From an uncultured Pelagibacteraceae bacterium (GTDB taxonomy: Bacteria > Pseudomonadota > Alphaproteobacteria > Pelagibacterales > Pelagibacteraceae), in the NCBI GenBank assembly GCA_902557215.1, contig CACDZM010000001.1, positions 186,001 to 250,000 of the forward strand: DNA of 64,000 nucleotides, read 5' to 3'. Shown one piece after another: positions 26,934 to 35,590 of this stretch. A program made the translations under genes and the position numbers. A model generated the notes under the pieces. That model saw only the letters and a list, made by a program, of their open reading frames with translations, searched no databases and had not been told where the DNA came from. The first letter of the stretch is position 1; each line of letters starts with the position of its first letter.

Positions 26934-28154
26934 TTACTCTGTTTTTAGTCTTAAAACTGGTTGTTCTTTTATTGGTAAATGAATTATTGCCGCAAAAACA
27001 GATAAGGCAATTGCTAAATACCACGCATAATCATACGAGCCATAAAGATCATGAAACAAGCCCCCTAGAAAAGCCCCGAAGAAAGAACCGATTTGATGGC
27101 TTAAAAAGACAATACCGTATAACAGACCTAAATACTTTGTGCCAAACATATGGGCAACTATGCCACTTGTGGCTGGCACAGTAGAGAGCCATAAAAAACC
27201 AAAACTTGCACCAAAGACAAAAGAGTTAATATTACTCGCCGGTAAAAATATAAAAAATATAATTGTCACTCCCCTCAAACCATAAATTGCACTTAGTATT
27301 AATTTTTTACTCATTATTGTTGATAAATAACCACTAGTCAAAGAACCAAAAATATTAAACAAACCTATCAATGATAAAATTGCTGCTGCAGTCCAACTTT
27401 CTAAACCTCTATCAATTACGTATGTTGGAACATGAGTTCCAACTAAAGTTATATGAAAACCGCATACAAAAAAACCTGAAACTAAAAGTAAGTAACTTTT
27501 AGTACCAAAAGCCTCTTTAATTGCCTCTAAAGTACTTTGAGTATTTGGTTGTTCAATTGTGTCATTTAATGATGGAGATCTAACAAGAAAGGAAACAGCA
27601 AATCCGATAGTTAAAGCAATCATAAATGCAACTAAAGTATTTTGCCAGCCGTTTTCTGTGAGAGAGTACTCTGTTAATATAGGAGATAGAAAATAACCAA
27701 ATGAACCAACTGCAGTAACAATGCTCATGGCGATAGTTCTATTAGACAAAGGAAAGTGTTTACCTACAACAGACATTGGAATACTTATAGCAGTGCCTCC
27801 AAGACCAATACCAACTAAAATGCCAAGATCAATTTGAAAAAAAATTCCAGTATTTGGTCCCGCATACAAAAAATAAACTCCAGCTATAAAAAAGATAAAT
27901 GCCAACGAAATTGCTTTATGTCCACCATACTTATCTGCTATTACCCCAAAAATAGGCCCGGTCAATCCCCACATTAACATTTGAAGACCAATTGATAAAC
28001 CAGATTGGGTCAAAGAAATTCCTAGATCATCTCTAAAATCCATAAAGAACATTCCAAAAGTTTGTCTCACACCTAATGAAATTAGAACAACTAAGCTAGC
28101 TGCAATTAAAGTAATTAACGCTGTGTTATTTCTTATAAATTTTTCAGATTGCAT
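26934..28154 (-). CDS. MFS transporter
   Basis: 406 residues with 12 predicted membrane helices. The MFS motif between helices 2 and 3 is GVIADKYGGHKA. The N-terminus has RQTFGMFFMDFRDDLG, resembling the OxlT/monocarboxylate branch. The gene lies between metC and pabB in a compact operon (6 and 1 base gaps), so the co-transcription does not indicate a substrate. A second MFS gene at 56629-57834 has similar length and belongs to the same broad group. Confidence 0.85.
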   Translation of the reverse strand: MQSEKFIRNNTALITLIAASLVVLISLGVRQTFGMFFMDFRDDLGISLTQSGLSIGLQMLMWGLTGPIFGVIADKYGGHKAISLAFIFFIAGVYFLYAGPNTGIFFQIDLGILVGIGLGGTAISIPMSVVGKHFPLSNRTIAMSIVTAVGSFGYFLSPILTEYSLTENGWQNTLVAFMIALTIGFAVSFLVRSPSLNDTIEQPNTQSTLEAIKEAFGTKSYLLLVSGFFVCGFHITLVGTHVPTYVIDRGLESWTAAAILSLIGLFNIFGSLTSGYLSTIMSKKLILSAIYGLRGVTIIFFIFLPASNINSFVFGASFGFLWLSTVPATSGIVAHMFGTKYLGLLYGIVFLSHQIGSFFGAFLGGLFHDLYGSYDYAWYLAIALSVFAAIIHLPIKEQPVLRLKTE

Positions 28155-28160
28155 TTAAGT

Positions 28161-29336
28161 TTATTTTAAATGTCTAAGAGCTTGTTTTAAATCAGCAATA
28201 AGGTCACTAGGATCTTCGAGACCTATATGAAGTCTTACTAAATGCTCGTTCTTTTCTAGGCTCATATATTTCCTATTCCCCGTTTCTCTAGATTCTTGAT
28301 GTAAAGCTAAACTTTCAAAACCACCCCAACTATATCCATAGCCAAACAATCTTAAGGAGTTCACGAATTTTGTTACAGAATTTGAGATTTTTGTTTTAAT
28401 TTTTAATCCCATTAAACCTGAAGCTCCTGAATAATATTTTTTCCACATTTTATAATTCAATGAATTTTTTTTATGAGGATAAAGCAATTCTATTTTTTTA
28501 TTTTTATCTAAAAAAGATGCAACTTTTTTAGCATTCTCGCTGTGTCTATCAAGTCGCACATCTAATGTTCTAAGCCCTCTAGTAATTAAATATGCATCAT
28601 CAGGTCCTAGTCTCAAACCAGTAATTTTTTCTGCTAATTTTACTTTATTAAAAACCTTTTTATTGACTGCTAAACTACCACCCATAACATCAGAGTGGCC
28701 AGAATAATACTTGGTTGCAGAAACAATTGACATATCAAAACCAATTTTAATTGGTTTAAAAAAATATGGTGTAGCCCAAGTATTATCAATAGCTGTGAAA
28801 ATTTTTTTTCTTTTTGCAACTGAGATTATTTTTTTTAAATCCTGAAATTCAAATGTGTTACTACCTGGATTTTCAACAAAAATCAGTTTAGTTTTTTTTG
28901 TAATGAATTTTTCTAAAGTCTTCAAATTCCTAGGATCATAAAAAGTTGTATGAATATTAAATTCTTTTAAATAATTTTCTGTTAAAATTCTTGTTGGACT
29001 ATAAACTGGGTCTGCAACCAACATTTCATCTCCAGGTCTTACAACACTAAAAATTGCTAAAAAAACAGAGCCAAAACCAGTTGGTGTAGTAAAAACATGA
29101 TAGCTTTCCTCAAGTTTTGTTAAAATTTTTTGTAATATATAAGTTGTGGAAGTTCCTTGTCTTCCATAATCATAATGTCCACCAATAGGATTTTTTTTTG
29201 CTTTAGCCTGAGTTTTTCTTAAATGCTGCATAGACTTAAATATAATTGTGGATGCTCTAACTACTGGCGGATTGACAGATTGATTATGAAAATCTTTAGC
29301 TGTGTGCTTTAAAAAAGTCTTGAAAGATTTAGACAT
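28161..29336 (-). CDS. metC: Cystathionine beta-lyase (MetC-like) PLP enzyme
   Basis: 391 residues of the Cys/Met metabolism PLP family. The PLP lysine is K209 in SATKYYSGHSDVMGG, which with the YGRQGTST start and the VENPGSN segment matches cystathionine beta-lyase or related gamma-synthases. It cuts cystathionine to homocysteine, pyruvate and ammonia. First gene of the six-gene minus-strand operon with folate genes; linking methionine and folate steps makes sense since methionine synthesis uses folate. Methionine gamma-lyase is an alternative. Confidence 0.85.
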   Translation of the reverse strand: MSKSFKTFLKHTAKDFHNQSVNPPVVRASTIIFKSMQHLRKTQAKAKKNPIGGHYDYGRQGTSTTYILQKILTKLEESYHVFTTPTGFGSVFLAIFSVVRPGDEMLVADPVYSPTRILTENYLKEFNIHTTFYDPRNLKTLEKFITKKTKLIFVENPGSNTFEFQDLKKIISVAKRKKIFTAIDNTWATPYFFKPIKIGFDMSIVSATKYYSGHSDVMGGSLAVNKKVFNKVKLAEKITGLRLGPDDAYLITRGLRTLDVRLDRHSENAKKVASFLDKNKKIELLYPHKKNSLNYKMWKKYYSGASGLMGLKIKTKISNSVTKFVNSLRLFGYGYSWGGFESLALHQESRETGNRKYMSLEKNEHLVRLHIGLEDPSDLIADLKQALRHLK

Positions 29337-29412
29337 AAAAAAAATTGATAACTATAAAAGACAATGCTATATCCCTGACATAATTTCAATTAAATTATAA
29401 CTAAAGGAAATA

Positions 29413-29496
29413 ATGGGATATCCAAAAAAGCATAGAGGCCGAAGAAAAATGGGCTCTAAAAAAAGACGAGCTAGAAAGAAAAACAAAAAAAAATAG
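29413..29496 (+). CDS. Ultra-basic 27-aa peptide
   Basis: ATG at 29413 follows AAAGGAAATA, a fair Shine-Dalgarno, and TAG at 29494-29496 ends the frame. The product MGYPKKHRGRRKMGSKKRRA continues with seven more basic or Asn residues. About 17 of 27 residues are Lys or Arg and none is acidic. The length and charge recall ribosomal protein bTHX (26-27 aa) but the sequence match is weak. It ends eight bases before the next gene and may be co-transcribed with it. It could also be an RNA-binding or nucleoid peptide. Confidence 0.6.
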   Translation: MGYPKKHRGRRKMGSKKRRARKKNKKK

Positions 29497-29504
29497 TTTT
29501 TCCG

Positions 29505-30218
29505 ATGGAACAGATAAAAAAAGTTAAATCCATGAGTATTTGGATATTTATAGTTCCTTTTGTAGCAGTAAATACATGCCTAATATTGATAACACAATTT
29601 CATGGTTTATTTCCTAATCGAGCAGACATAATTCATAATACATTTCCATATATTGATGGCGGCGCTTCTATAAGCAGGACAGCAAGAGTATTTCCCACTT
29701 ATCTTATTTTTAAACCTGCTATGTTTTTAACCTCGTATTTATTAATCCGATATTGGTATCTAAACAGGGAGATTTTGCTTAAAGTTGGTGGGGAACATAA
29801 ACATATTAAAAAAATAATTTTTTTTGGTGTTGCATCAGCTATAGCTCTTACAGTTCACTCAATTTTTTTAGGGGTAAAATTTGAGTACGATCTATATAAA
29901 TTATTCAGAAGGGTAATTATGTTATCATTTATAATTTTTGAAATAGTTGCACAAACATATCTAGTTATAATTTTGTACTCTTTTAAAAATAAAATAATAG
30001 ATCTTATCAACCCAAATTTTTTAAAAGCTAAGTTAGTTTTAGTATCAATTTTGATAGTTGTAGCAGCAATAAGTATACCTATTATAAGCTTGCCAGGAAA
30101 CGACTTTATGGGTTTCAATTTAAAATTTTTTAAACATGCATTAGAATGGGATTATTTCATTGGCGTTATAACCTTTTATTTATTTACTTTTTTTATGTGG
30201 AAAAAAATTAATTCGTAA
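29505..30218 (+). CDS. Multi-helix membrane protein, Frag1/DRAM-like pattern
   Basis: 237 residues with six predicted membrane helices. After helix 1 an extracytoplasmic loop reads [19 protein letters not shown], similar to the SISDTG-type loop of the Frag1/DRAM/Sfk1 family. No enzyme motif or charged active-site residues are visible in the helices. It is downstream of the 27-aa peptide and converges on mnmA with an 11-base overlap. The family link is tentative and no function can be named. Confidence 0.65.
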   Translation: MEQIKKVKSMSIWIFIVPFVAVNTCLILITQFHGLFPNRADIIHNTFPYIDGGASISRTARVFPTYLIFKPAMFLTSYLLIRYWYLNREILLKVGGEHKHIKKIIFFGVASAIALTVHSIFLGVKFEYDLYKLFRRVIMLSFIIFEIVAQTYLVIILYSFKNKIIDLINPNFLKAKLVLVSILIVVAAISIPIISLPGNDFMGFNLKFFKHALEWDYFIGVITFYLFTFFMWKKINS

Positions 30219-31326
30219 TCCAGCCACCACCCAAAACTTTATATCCAAAGTTATCTTTTTTATAAAAAACACAAGCCTGACCAGGAGAAATTCCATCTTC
30301 AGAAATTTTAAGATTTACTTCAGCTTTTTCTAAATCTTTAAACGAAATTTTTGCATTAAGGAGCTTTCCAGTTGATCTTACTTTTACTAAAATTTCATCT
30401 TTAAATTCATTTTTGTTAGATAATAAATTTAAATTGTTTAAGTAAATTGTTTTCTTTCCTAATTTGTCTTTAGGTCCAACTATAATTTCATTTTTATCTG
30501 CATTAATTTTAAGAACGTATAAAGGATCTTTATCAGAGACTTTTATTCCTTTTCTTTGCCCAATAGTAAAATTAACTATACCATCATGCACACCGATCAC
30601 TTTTCCATTCAGATCTTTAATATTTCCTTTTTTATAGGCCTCTGGCTTAAATTTTTGAATAACTGATGCATAATCTCCATTAGGTACAAAGCAGATATCT
30701 TGACTGTCAGGTTTATCCGAAACGTTTAAATCTAATTGTTTTGCTATTTTTCTGGTTTCATCTTTTAGCAAACCTCCAAGTGGAAATCTAAGATAGTTTA
30801 ACTGATCTTTGGTAGTATTAAATAAAAAATAGCTTTGGTCTCTATTCTCATCTACAGCTCTATACATATTTGTTTCATTTCCTGATGTAACACTTTTAAC
30901 ATAATGACCTGTGATCATTGCATCGGCTTTTAAATCCTTAGATACTTCAAATAAATCTTTAAACTTCACTGTTTGATTGCATTGAACACATGGAATAGGT
31001 GTTTCGCCTTTTAAATAACTATCAACAAAATTATCTATAACTCCTTGTTTAAATTTATTTTGATAGTAAAGAATTTTATGTTCGATTCCTAGTTTGTTAG
31101 CAACTCTTTTTGCATCCATGATATCTTGACCTGAGCAACATTGTTTTGAGGACGCAACATCTTTTCCATCGTCATAAAGTTTTAAAGTAATTCCAATTAC
31201 TTTATATCCCTCATTTTTCATCATACCTGCGACTGTAGACGAATCTACTCCACCCGACATAGCAACAACCACTGTTGTGTCTGAAGGTTTTTTATCTAAT
31301 CCTATAGAATTTAATTCATTATTCAT
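30208..31326 (-). CDS. mnmA: tRNA-specific 2-thiouridylase (MnmA)
   Basis: 372 residues, the normal length. The PP-loop is SGGVDSS (24-30), and the sulfur-handling Cys pair is C113 in IPCVQCN and C212 in ICFVPNG. A central RDQSYFLF segment and C-terminal GQRKGIKVS complete the picture. It puts sulfur on U34 of Lys, Glu and Gln tRNAs using ATP. It stands alone on this strand, convergent with the membrane protein and divergent from the DUF3553 gene. Confidence 0.95.
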   Translation of the reverse strand: MNNELNSIGLDKKPSDTTVVVAMSGGVDSSTVAGMMKNEGYKVIGITLKLYDDGKDVASSKQCCSGQDIMDAKRVANKLGIEHKILYYQNKFKQGVIDNFVDSYLKGETPIPCVQCNQTVKFKDLFEVSKDLKADAMITGHYVKSVTSGNETNMYRAVDENRDQSYFLFNTTKDQLNYLRFPLGGLLKDETRKIAKQLDLNVSDKPDSQDICFVPNGDYASVIQKFKPEAYKKGNIKDLNGKVIGVHDGIVNFTIGQRKGIKVSDKDPLYVLKINADKNEIIVGPKDKLGKKTIYLNNLNLLSNKNEFKDEILVKVRSTGKLLNAKISFKDLEKAEVNLKISEDGISPGQACVFYKKDNFGYKVLGGGWITN

Positions 31327-31367
31327 TTGGTGGTATTTATACTCATTTCTAATATAAATTAAATTAA

Positions 31368-31544
31368 ATGATTTATGATTTTGAACCAGGTGACAAAGTT
31401 TTCAATCCACACAATAAAGACTGGGGTATCGGTCAGGTTCAGTCAATTATAAAGGATAAAATAACAGTCAATTTTGAGAATGTTGGAAAAAAAGTTATTA
31501 ATGCTGAAAACATAGAATTAAAAAAGATAAATGACAAAAATTAA
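31368..31544 (+). CDS. DUF3553 family protein, 58 aa
   Basis: ATG at 31368 and TAA at 31542-31544 give 58 residues. The middle has [17 protein letters not shown] and [12 protein letters not shown], the conserved pattern of DUF3553, a domain also found at the end of some UvrD-type helicases and similar to CarD-like beta-barrels. It is probably a small nucleic-acid or protein contact module. The stop overlaps the next gene by 14 bases, so translation is likely coupled. Because it is short it is easily missed. Confidence 0.8.
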   Translation: MIYDFEPGDKVFNPHNKDWGIGQVQSIIKDKITVNFENVGKKVINAENIELKKINDKN

Positions 31545-32310
31545 TATCAAAGATGTTGTGGAGAATTTAGTTGATACATTTTTGAATGCAGGAAAGATCT
31601 CCTTAGATTTAAGGTATAAGGGATTAACTAAAGAAACAAAATCAGATAATACTCCTGTTAGTAATGGTGACTTAGAAGTAAATAAAATTGTATCTCAAAA
31701 AATATCAAAACTTACTCCAGATATTCCTATAATTTCTGAAGAAACATCAGATAATAAATCAATAAAAAGCCTTAAAAATTTTTGGTTAATAGATCCAATA
31801 GATGGAACTTATGATTATATAAATAATAAAGATGAATTTACTATTAACGCTGGTTTAATAATTGATAACAGGCCAGTTGCAGGACTAATTTATGCCCCTG
31901 CAAAAAATAGAATGTTTTACTCATATGGGATGAATTATGCATTTGAATTACTTAATGGAAAACCTGTTAAACTTGATGGGAAAAAAAATTTTAATAAAAA
32001 TGAAATAAAATTTGTTTCTTATTCTCATAAAATAAAACCAGAAATTGAGAAAATTCATAAGGAATTAAATGTTAAAAAATATGTAAGAATGAAAAGTTCT
32101 TTGAAATTTTGTGTGATAGCTGCTGGTGAGTTTGATGGTTATGTTGCAGAGCCTAGAGCTTGTGAGTGGGATATAGCAGCAGGCCACGCAATATTAATGC
32201 ATACAGGGGGAAACGTTACTGATTTTAATGGTAATGAGATTTTGTATGGTAAAGAAGATTTTAAAAATCCAAGTTTAATTTTAAAAAGTAAAGGAATTTG
32301 TAATGGATGA
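31531..32310 (+). CDS. Inositol monophosphatase family protein (CysQ-like)
   Basis: 259 residues of the FIG superfamily: E in ISEETSD, the metal motif IDPIDGTYDYIN (near residue 87) and WDIAAGHAIL (near residue 210). CysQ enzymes degrade 3'-phosphoadenosine 5'-phosphate, whereas other members act on inositol or histidinol phosphate. DPIDGT with the VSNGD start is close to CysQ/HisN-type, but the substrate cannot be settled. It overlaps DUF3553 and the following small membrane gene, forming a three-gene unit. Confidence 0.85.
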   Translation: MTKINIKDVVENLVDTFLNAGKISLDLRYKGLTKETKSDNTPVSNGDLEVNKIVSQKISKLTPDIPIISEETSDNKSIKSLKNFWLIDPIDGTYDYINNKDEFTINAGLIIDNRPVAGLIYAPAKNRMFYSYGMNYAFELLNGKPVKLDGKKNFNKNEIKFVSYSHKIKPEIEKIHKELNVKKYVRMKSSLKFCVIAAGEFDGYVAEPRACEWDIAAGHAILMHTGGNVTDFNGNEILYGKEDFKNPSLILKSKGICNG

Positions 32311-32446
32311 TCAATTAAGAATTATACTTATCATTTTAGTATCAGTCTCAATTTTTGGATTATTAGTATTTGTATTTGTCAAAAATTACATTAAAAGCAA
32401 AATTGACTACTTGGTGAAGATTGAAAAAAACAAAAAGTCAAAGTAA
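32303..32446 (+). CDS. Small single-span membrane protein, 47 aa
   Basis: ATG at 32303 overlaps the end of the phosphatase gene by eight bases, and TAA is at 32444-32446. The product MDDQLRIILIILVSVSIFG continues as a single hydrophobic helix (7-26) with a basic, coiled C-terminal tail. The end overlaps recX by nine bases. Overlap with the upstream gene and its clean membrane pattern suggest translational coupling. No family name. Confidence 0.55.
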   Translation: MDDQLRIILIILVSVSIFGLLVFVFVKNYIKSKIDYLVKIEKNKKSK

Positions 32447-33004
32447 TTTTGTAATTTTTAAATAATCTTCTTTTTTTAAGTCCATCACCTTTTTTGAAGT
32501 TTCAAAATCAAAGCCATTCCTTGCTAATAAAGAGATATCTTTTTTATAAAATAAAGTTCTATTATCATCTATTCTAGCTGGTCCTATTCTCTTTTTCTTA
32601 CAAACTTTGATTGCTGAAAAAAAATCTTGATCTGAATTCTCATCTTGAATTTTATTTACTGTTTCTTTGATAAAATTATCTTCTATACCTTTACCTATTA
32701 AATAACTTCTTATTTTATTTATTGAATTTCCTCGTCGAATCATACTTTTGGCTTTAGTTTCAGAATAAAATTTGTCATTAATAAATCTGTTCTTTTCTAA
32801 ATCTGACAAAACGATATCGATTAAATTATTAACATCTTGTTTTTTTACGTTTGGTACAGAAATTTTTAAATATTTCTTTAATAAGTATGTTTTAAGCTGC
32901 TGTTTTGATGGGGCATATTTTTCAACATAAGCGAATGCAAAATTTCTCATTTCATCAACAGTTACCTGAAGAGTTTTTTTTTTATTTCTTATGGGAATCA
33001 TCAA
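32438..33004 (-). CDS. recX: Regulatory protein RecX
   Basis: 188 residues made of helical repeats, as in RecX (150-220 aa). Typical patterns are LLKKYLK in the first repeat, DLEKNRFINDKFYSETKAKSMIRRGNSINKIRSYL in parts across residues 67-110, and the helix after KGIEDNFIKE. The protein binds RecA filaments and limits their activity. It is not near recA here. The start is the ATG at 33004, 25 bases from the divergent ABA4-like gene. Confidence 0.85.
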   Translation of the reverse strand: MMIPIRNKKKTLQVTVDEMRNFAFAYVEKYAPSKQQLKTYLLKKYLKISVPNVKKQDVNNLIDIVLSDLEKNRFINDKFYSETKAKSMIRRGNSINKIRSYLIGKGIEDNFIKETVNKIQDENSDQDFFSAIKVCKKKRIGPARIDDNRTLFYKKDISLLARNGFDFETSKKVMDLKKEDYLKITKLL

Positions 33005-33029
33005 AAGATTTAATATAATATATTTTTAA

Positions 33030-33503
33030 ATGATCGAACAAATTTATACTTATTTTACAGTTGAAATGCTCTATTATTGGGTAAATTTAGGAGTTTTGCC
33101 GTTTTGGTTAGTATTAATTTTTTTTCCTCAATCTTATTTTTGTAGGTATTTTGTAACTTCAATTTTTCCAATTTTTATTTTAAGTGGGGTTTATGTTTTT
33201 ATTCTTTATAAAGCTTATTTAAATACTTACCCTTTTAATAATAATTTTAGTCTTTATTTGAGTATAGATAATATTTCTGACTTATTTTCCAATAAAACTT
33301 TTCTAATGATGTTTTGGACACATTTTATTTGTATCAATATCTTTACAGGTGGGTGGATTGTTAAAGACTCACAGAAATTTTCTATTAATAAGATATTAAT
33401 GATTTTTCCTCTATTAATTACATATTTAATAGGTCCATTAGGTTTATTCATTTATTGGTTGATCAGAATATTTCACGCAAAAAGTATCAGTTTATATGAT
33501 TAA
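33030..33503 (+). CDS. ABA4-like (DUF4281) membrane protein
   Basis: 157 residues with four membrane helices. It resembles the ABA4/DUF4281 group: an early NLGVLPFWLVLIFFP helix, a middle MMFWTHFICINIFTGGWIVKD segment and a final GPLGLFIYWLIR helix. In plants ABA4 affects neoxanthin synthesis; the bacterial function is unknown. The stop overlaps the next gene by eight bases, so the two may be made together. No carotenoid genes are seen in the window. Confidence 0.75.
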   Translation: MIEQIYTYFTVEMLYYWVNLGVLPFWLVLIFFPQSYFCRYFVTSIFPIFILSGVYVFILYKAYLNTYPFNNNFSLYLSIDNISDLFSNKTFLMMFWTHFICINIFTGGWIVKDSQKFSINKILMIFPLLITYLIGPLGLFIYWLIRIFHAKSISLYD

Positions 33504-34080
33504 AAATTTGGACTTTTATTTTGATTTTATAAGTCCATATTCTTATTTGGCTTATAAGAGATTAAATTCATTAAATGAAAATAACAAAATTAATATTAAT
33601 TATAAGCCTATATTGCTTGGAGGTCTTCATAACCTTGGAAAAATAACTCCTCCTGCTTTTAATGAACACAAACTAAAAAATATGAAAAATGATTGTGAGT
33701 TAGTTGCATCTAAAAATAATATTGAATTTAAATGGAATGTAAAATTTCCAATTAATTCGTTATATTTAATGAGAGGATATCTTGTTGTTGATGATCATCT
33801 AAAAAAAAAATTCTTTGAAATTTCTTTTGATGCTTATTGGAAAGAAAACTTAGATATCTCTGAAGAAAAAATTATTGACGCTATAATGAAAAAAACTGGT
33901 TTAAATAAAGAAGAATTCTTAAACAATATTAAAAAAGATAATATTAAAGAAAAGTTAAAAAATTTAACAAGTGAAGCTTTTGAGAAAGATATTTTTGGGG
34001 CACCAACTTTTGTTGTTAATAACAAAATTTTTTGGGGACAAGACCGTCTTGATTATGCTTTAGATGAATACAATTCTTAA
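33496..34080 (+). CDS. 2-hydroxychromene-2-carboxylate isomerase family (DsbA-like fold)
   Basis: 194 residues with a kappa-class GST/DsbA thioredoxin fold. The start FYFDFISPYSYLAYKR has Ser where thioredoxins have the active Cys, as in HCCA isomerases, and the end is GAPTFVVNNKIFWGQDRLDYAL. The family isomerises naphthalene-path intermediates using glutathione, though many marine members have other glutathione-linked roles. It overlaps the ABA4-like gene by eight bases. The true substrate is unknown here. Confidence 0.85.
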   Translation: MIKNLDFYFDFISPYSYLAYKRLNSLNENNKININYKPILLGGLHNLGKITPPAFNEHKLKNMKNDCELVASKNNIEFKWNVKFPINSLYLMRGYLVVDDHLKKKFFEISFDAYWKENLDISEEKIIDAIMKKTGLNKEEFLNNIKKDNIKEKLKNLTSEAFEKDIFGAPTFVVNNKIFWGQDRLDYALDEYNS

Positions 34081-34460
34081 ACAATTTTAAATTTACTTGT
34101 CTTAATAGCGCCAAAACCACCGTCTATGTGAGAAACTTTTTTAAAACCCATATCTTTTAGTGATTTTGCTGCTAATGCAGATCTTAAACCCCCGGCACAA
34201 AATAAAACCATTTCTTTATTTAAATCTAGTTTTCCTTTTTTAAAATATATGCTGTCAGGATCTAACCAAAATTCAAGCATACCTCTTGGGATATGATTGG
34301 CATTTTCTACTCTACCCTCTTTTTCAAGTTCCCTAATATCCCTTATATCAATTAAATTACATTGGTTATTTCTAGACATTTCATGAGCTTCTTCAGTTGA
34401 AATAGTTTTTATTTCTTTGAGTGCTTCAGATACAAGAGTTTGGGATGATTTAATTGTCAT
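34077..34460 (-). CDS. Rhodanese-like domain protein
   Basis: 127 residues with a single rhodanese domain: CAGGLRSALAAKSL holds the active Cys, and the LIDIRDIRELEKEGR segment is the second signature. It probably moves sulfane sulfur between thiols, in the cytoplasm, as no signal peptide is present. The substrate is unknown. It converges with the isomerase by a four-base overlap. Confidence 0.87.
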   Translation of the reverse strand: MTIKSSQTLVSEALKEIKTISTEEAHEMSRNNQCNLIDIRDIRELEKEGRVENANHIPRGMLEFWLDPDSIYFKKGKLDLNKEMVLFCAGGLRSALAAKSLKDMGFKKVSHIDGGFGAIKTSKFKIV

Positions 34461-34496
34461 AATCAGATAAATATCTATACCATATATTTTATATTT

Positions 34497-35465
34497 ATGA
34501 AAAAAATTTTTATAAAACTTGCAAGATTGCTAGGTTACGAAATTATTGATCAAAATAATTTTGAGTCACCATCATTAGAAAAAGAACTTAACCATGAACT
34601 TTCAGTTATTAATCAAAAATCGATAATATTACCTTTAGGAAATGTTAACATTACAAAAAAAGTTAAGTCGTTATTAATTGTTTTACGTATGAATACAGAA
34701 GTAGAAATATGGGATCAAAAAAAGAAAAGATTGTTTGAGCAACCAAAAATTGAGTATTCAATAAGATCTATTAATTCATTAATGAAAGCAATAACAGTTT
34801 GTCGCAATAAATATCCTACCATTAAAATCAAGACAATTATTGTTGATGATCAATCAAAAAAAGATAGCTTAGATAAAATTAGAAAATTAATTCAAGATCA
34901 AAATATTGAAATTATTCCATTAGATCATGAAAAATATAAGTCCATAATTAAAAAACAGGTAAAAACAGAGACTTTTTCTAACTTAGCGAGTTTACTTCAG
35001 AGTTTTGAAATAGCTAAAAATCAAAGTGATGATCTAATTTTTTTTATCGAGGATGATTATATTCACTCTGAAAAAATGCTAGACGAAATGATTGCATCAT
35101 ATGAAAGAATAGCCTCACAAGTTAAAAAAGATATAATTATGTGTCCGGCAGACTACCCTTATCTCTACATGAATAATGAAAAAACAAATATTTTGATTGG
35201 TAGCAATAGACATTGGAGAACAATTAATAAGACCCTATGCACATTTATGTTAAGCAAAAATTTACTAAGTAAATATTGGGAAAATTTTTACAAAACTTGC
35301 TTAGATCGCCATGATCCTTTTGAAAAATATATTAATGAAATTTATGAAAATGAAGTTTGTATTTCACCAATCAAAAGTCTGTCTCTTCATTTAACCAACA
35401 TTAATTCAAGTTACGGCTTATCTCCTTTTTTAGACTATAAAAAATTATGGGAGGACAACAAATAA
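34497..35465 (+). CDS. GT2-like glycosyltransferase
   Basis: 322 residues with a GT-A Rossmann-type fold. Characteristic parts are IVVDDQS-like IIVDDQS near residue 118, then LIFFIEDDYIHSEKM near residue 185 with an ED-D metal site. The N-terminus (ARLLGYEIIDQNN) is a start I associate with SAR11 surface-sugar proteins. It likely adds a sugar to a surface polymer; donor and acceptor are unknown. It stands before the strong terminator at 35464-35494. Confidence 0.72.
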   Translation: MKKIFIKLARLLGYEIIDQNNFESPSLEKELNHELSVINQKSIILPLGNVNITKKVKSLLIVLRMNTEVEIWDQKKKRLFEQPKIEYSIRSINSLMKAITVCRNKYPTIKIKTIIVDDQSKKDSLDKIRKLIQDQNIEIIPLDHEKYKSIIKKQVKTETFSNLASLLQSFEIAKNQSDDLIFFIEDDYIHSEKMLDEMIASYERIASQVKKDIIMCPADYPYLYMNNEKTNILIGSNRHWRTINKTLCTFMLSKNLLSKYWENFYKTCLDRHDPFEKYINEIYENEVCISPIKSLSLHLTNINSSYGLSPFLDYKKLWEDNK

Positions 35466-35494
35466 AAAGCCCCCTTAGGGGAGGGGGCTTTTTT
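35464..35494. terminator. Strong bidirectional Rho-independent terminator
   Basis: AAAAAGCCCCC (35464-35474) pairs with GGGGGCTTTTT (35483-35493), with an eight-base loop and T-run. A-run and T-run flank both sides, so it can end transcription from the plus-strand glycosyltransferase and from amtB on the minus strand. Confidence 0.9.
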
Positions 35495-35518
35495 AACTAA
35501 CTAACTAGAGAGAGATTT

Positions 35519-35590
35519 AAGGGGTCCTCCGATGAGTAATCGCGGAGATACAGAGAGCGAAGAACCCCGTAATTGTTATTGTTAACAATT
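35519..35590 (-). ncRNA. Candidate structured RNA element in amtB 3' region
   Basis: Between the amtB stop and the shared terminator, GGGGT (35521-35525) can pair with ACCCC (35564-35568), enclosing hairpin CTCCG (35527-35531) / CGGAG (35543-35547). A further 8-bp hairpin, AATTGTTA / TAACAATT (35571-35578 and 35583-35590), covers the amtB stop. The G+C is much higher than around it, which in this genome usually means constraint. This may be a 3'UTR element or a small RNA derived from it. No known RNA family is recognised. Confidence 0.35.

Noticed and set aside
35521-35568. Hammerhead ribozyme in the G+C-rich element after amtB, because of CCGATGAG and CGAAGA
   Set aside because: The core would be CCGAUGA rather than CUGAUGA, and the stem II partner and the GAAA-type segment do not fold into the needed geometry.
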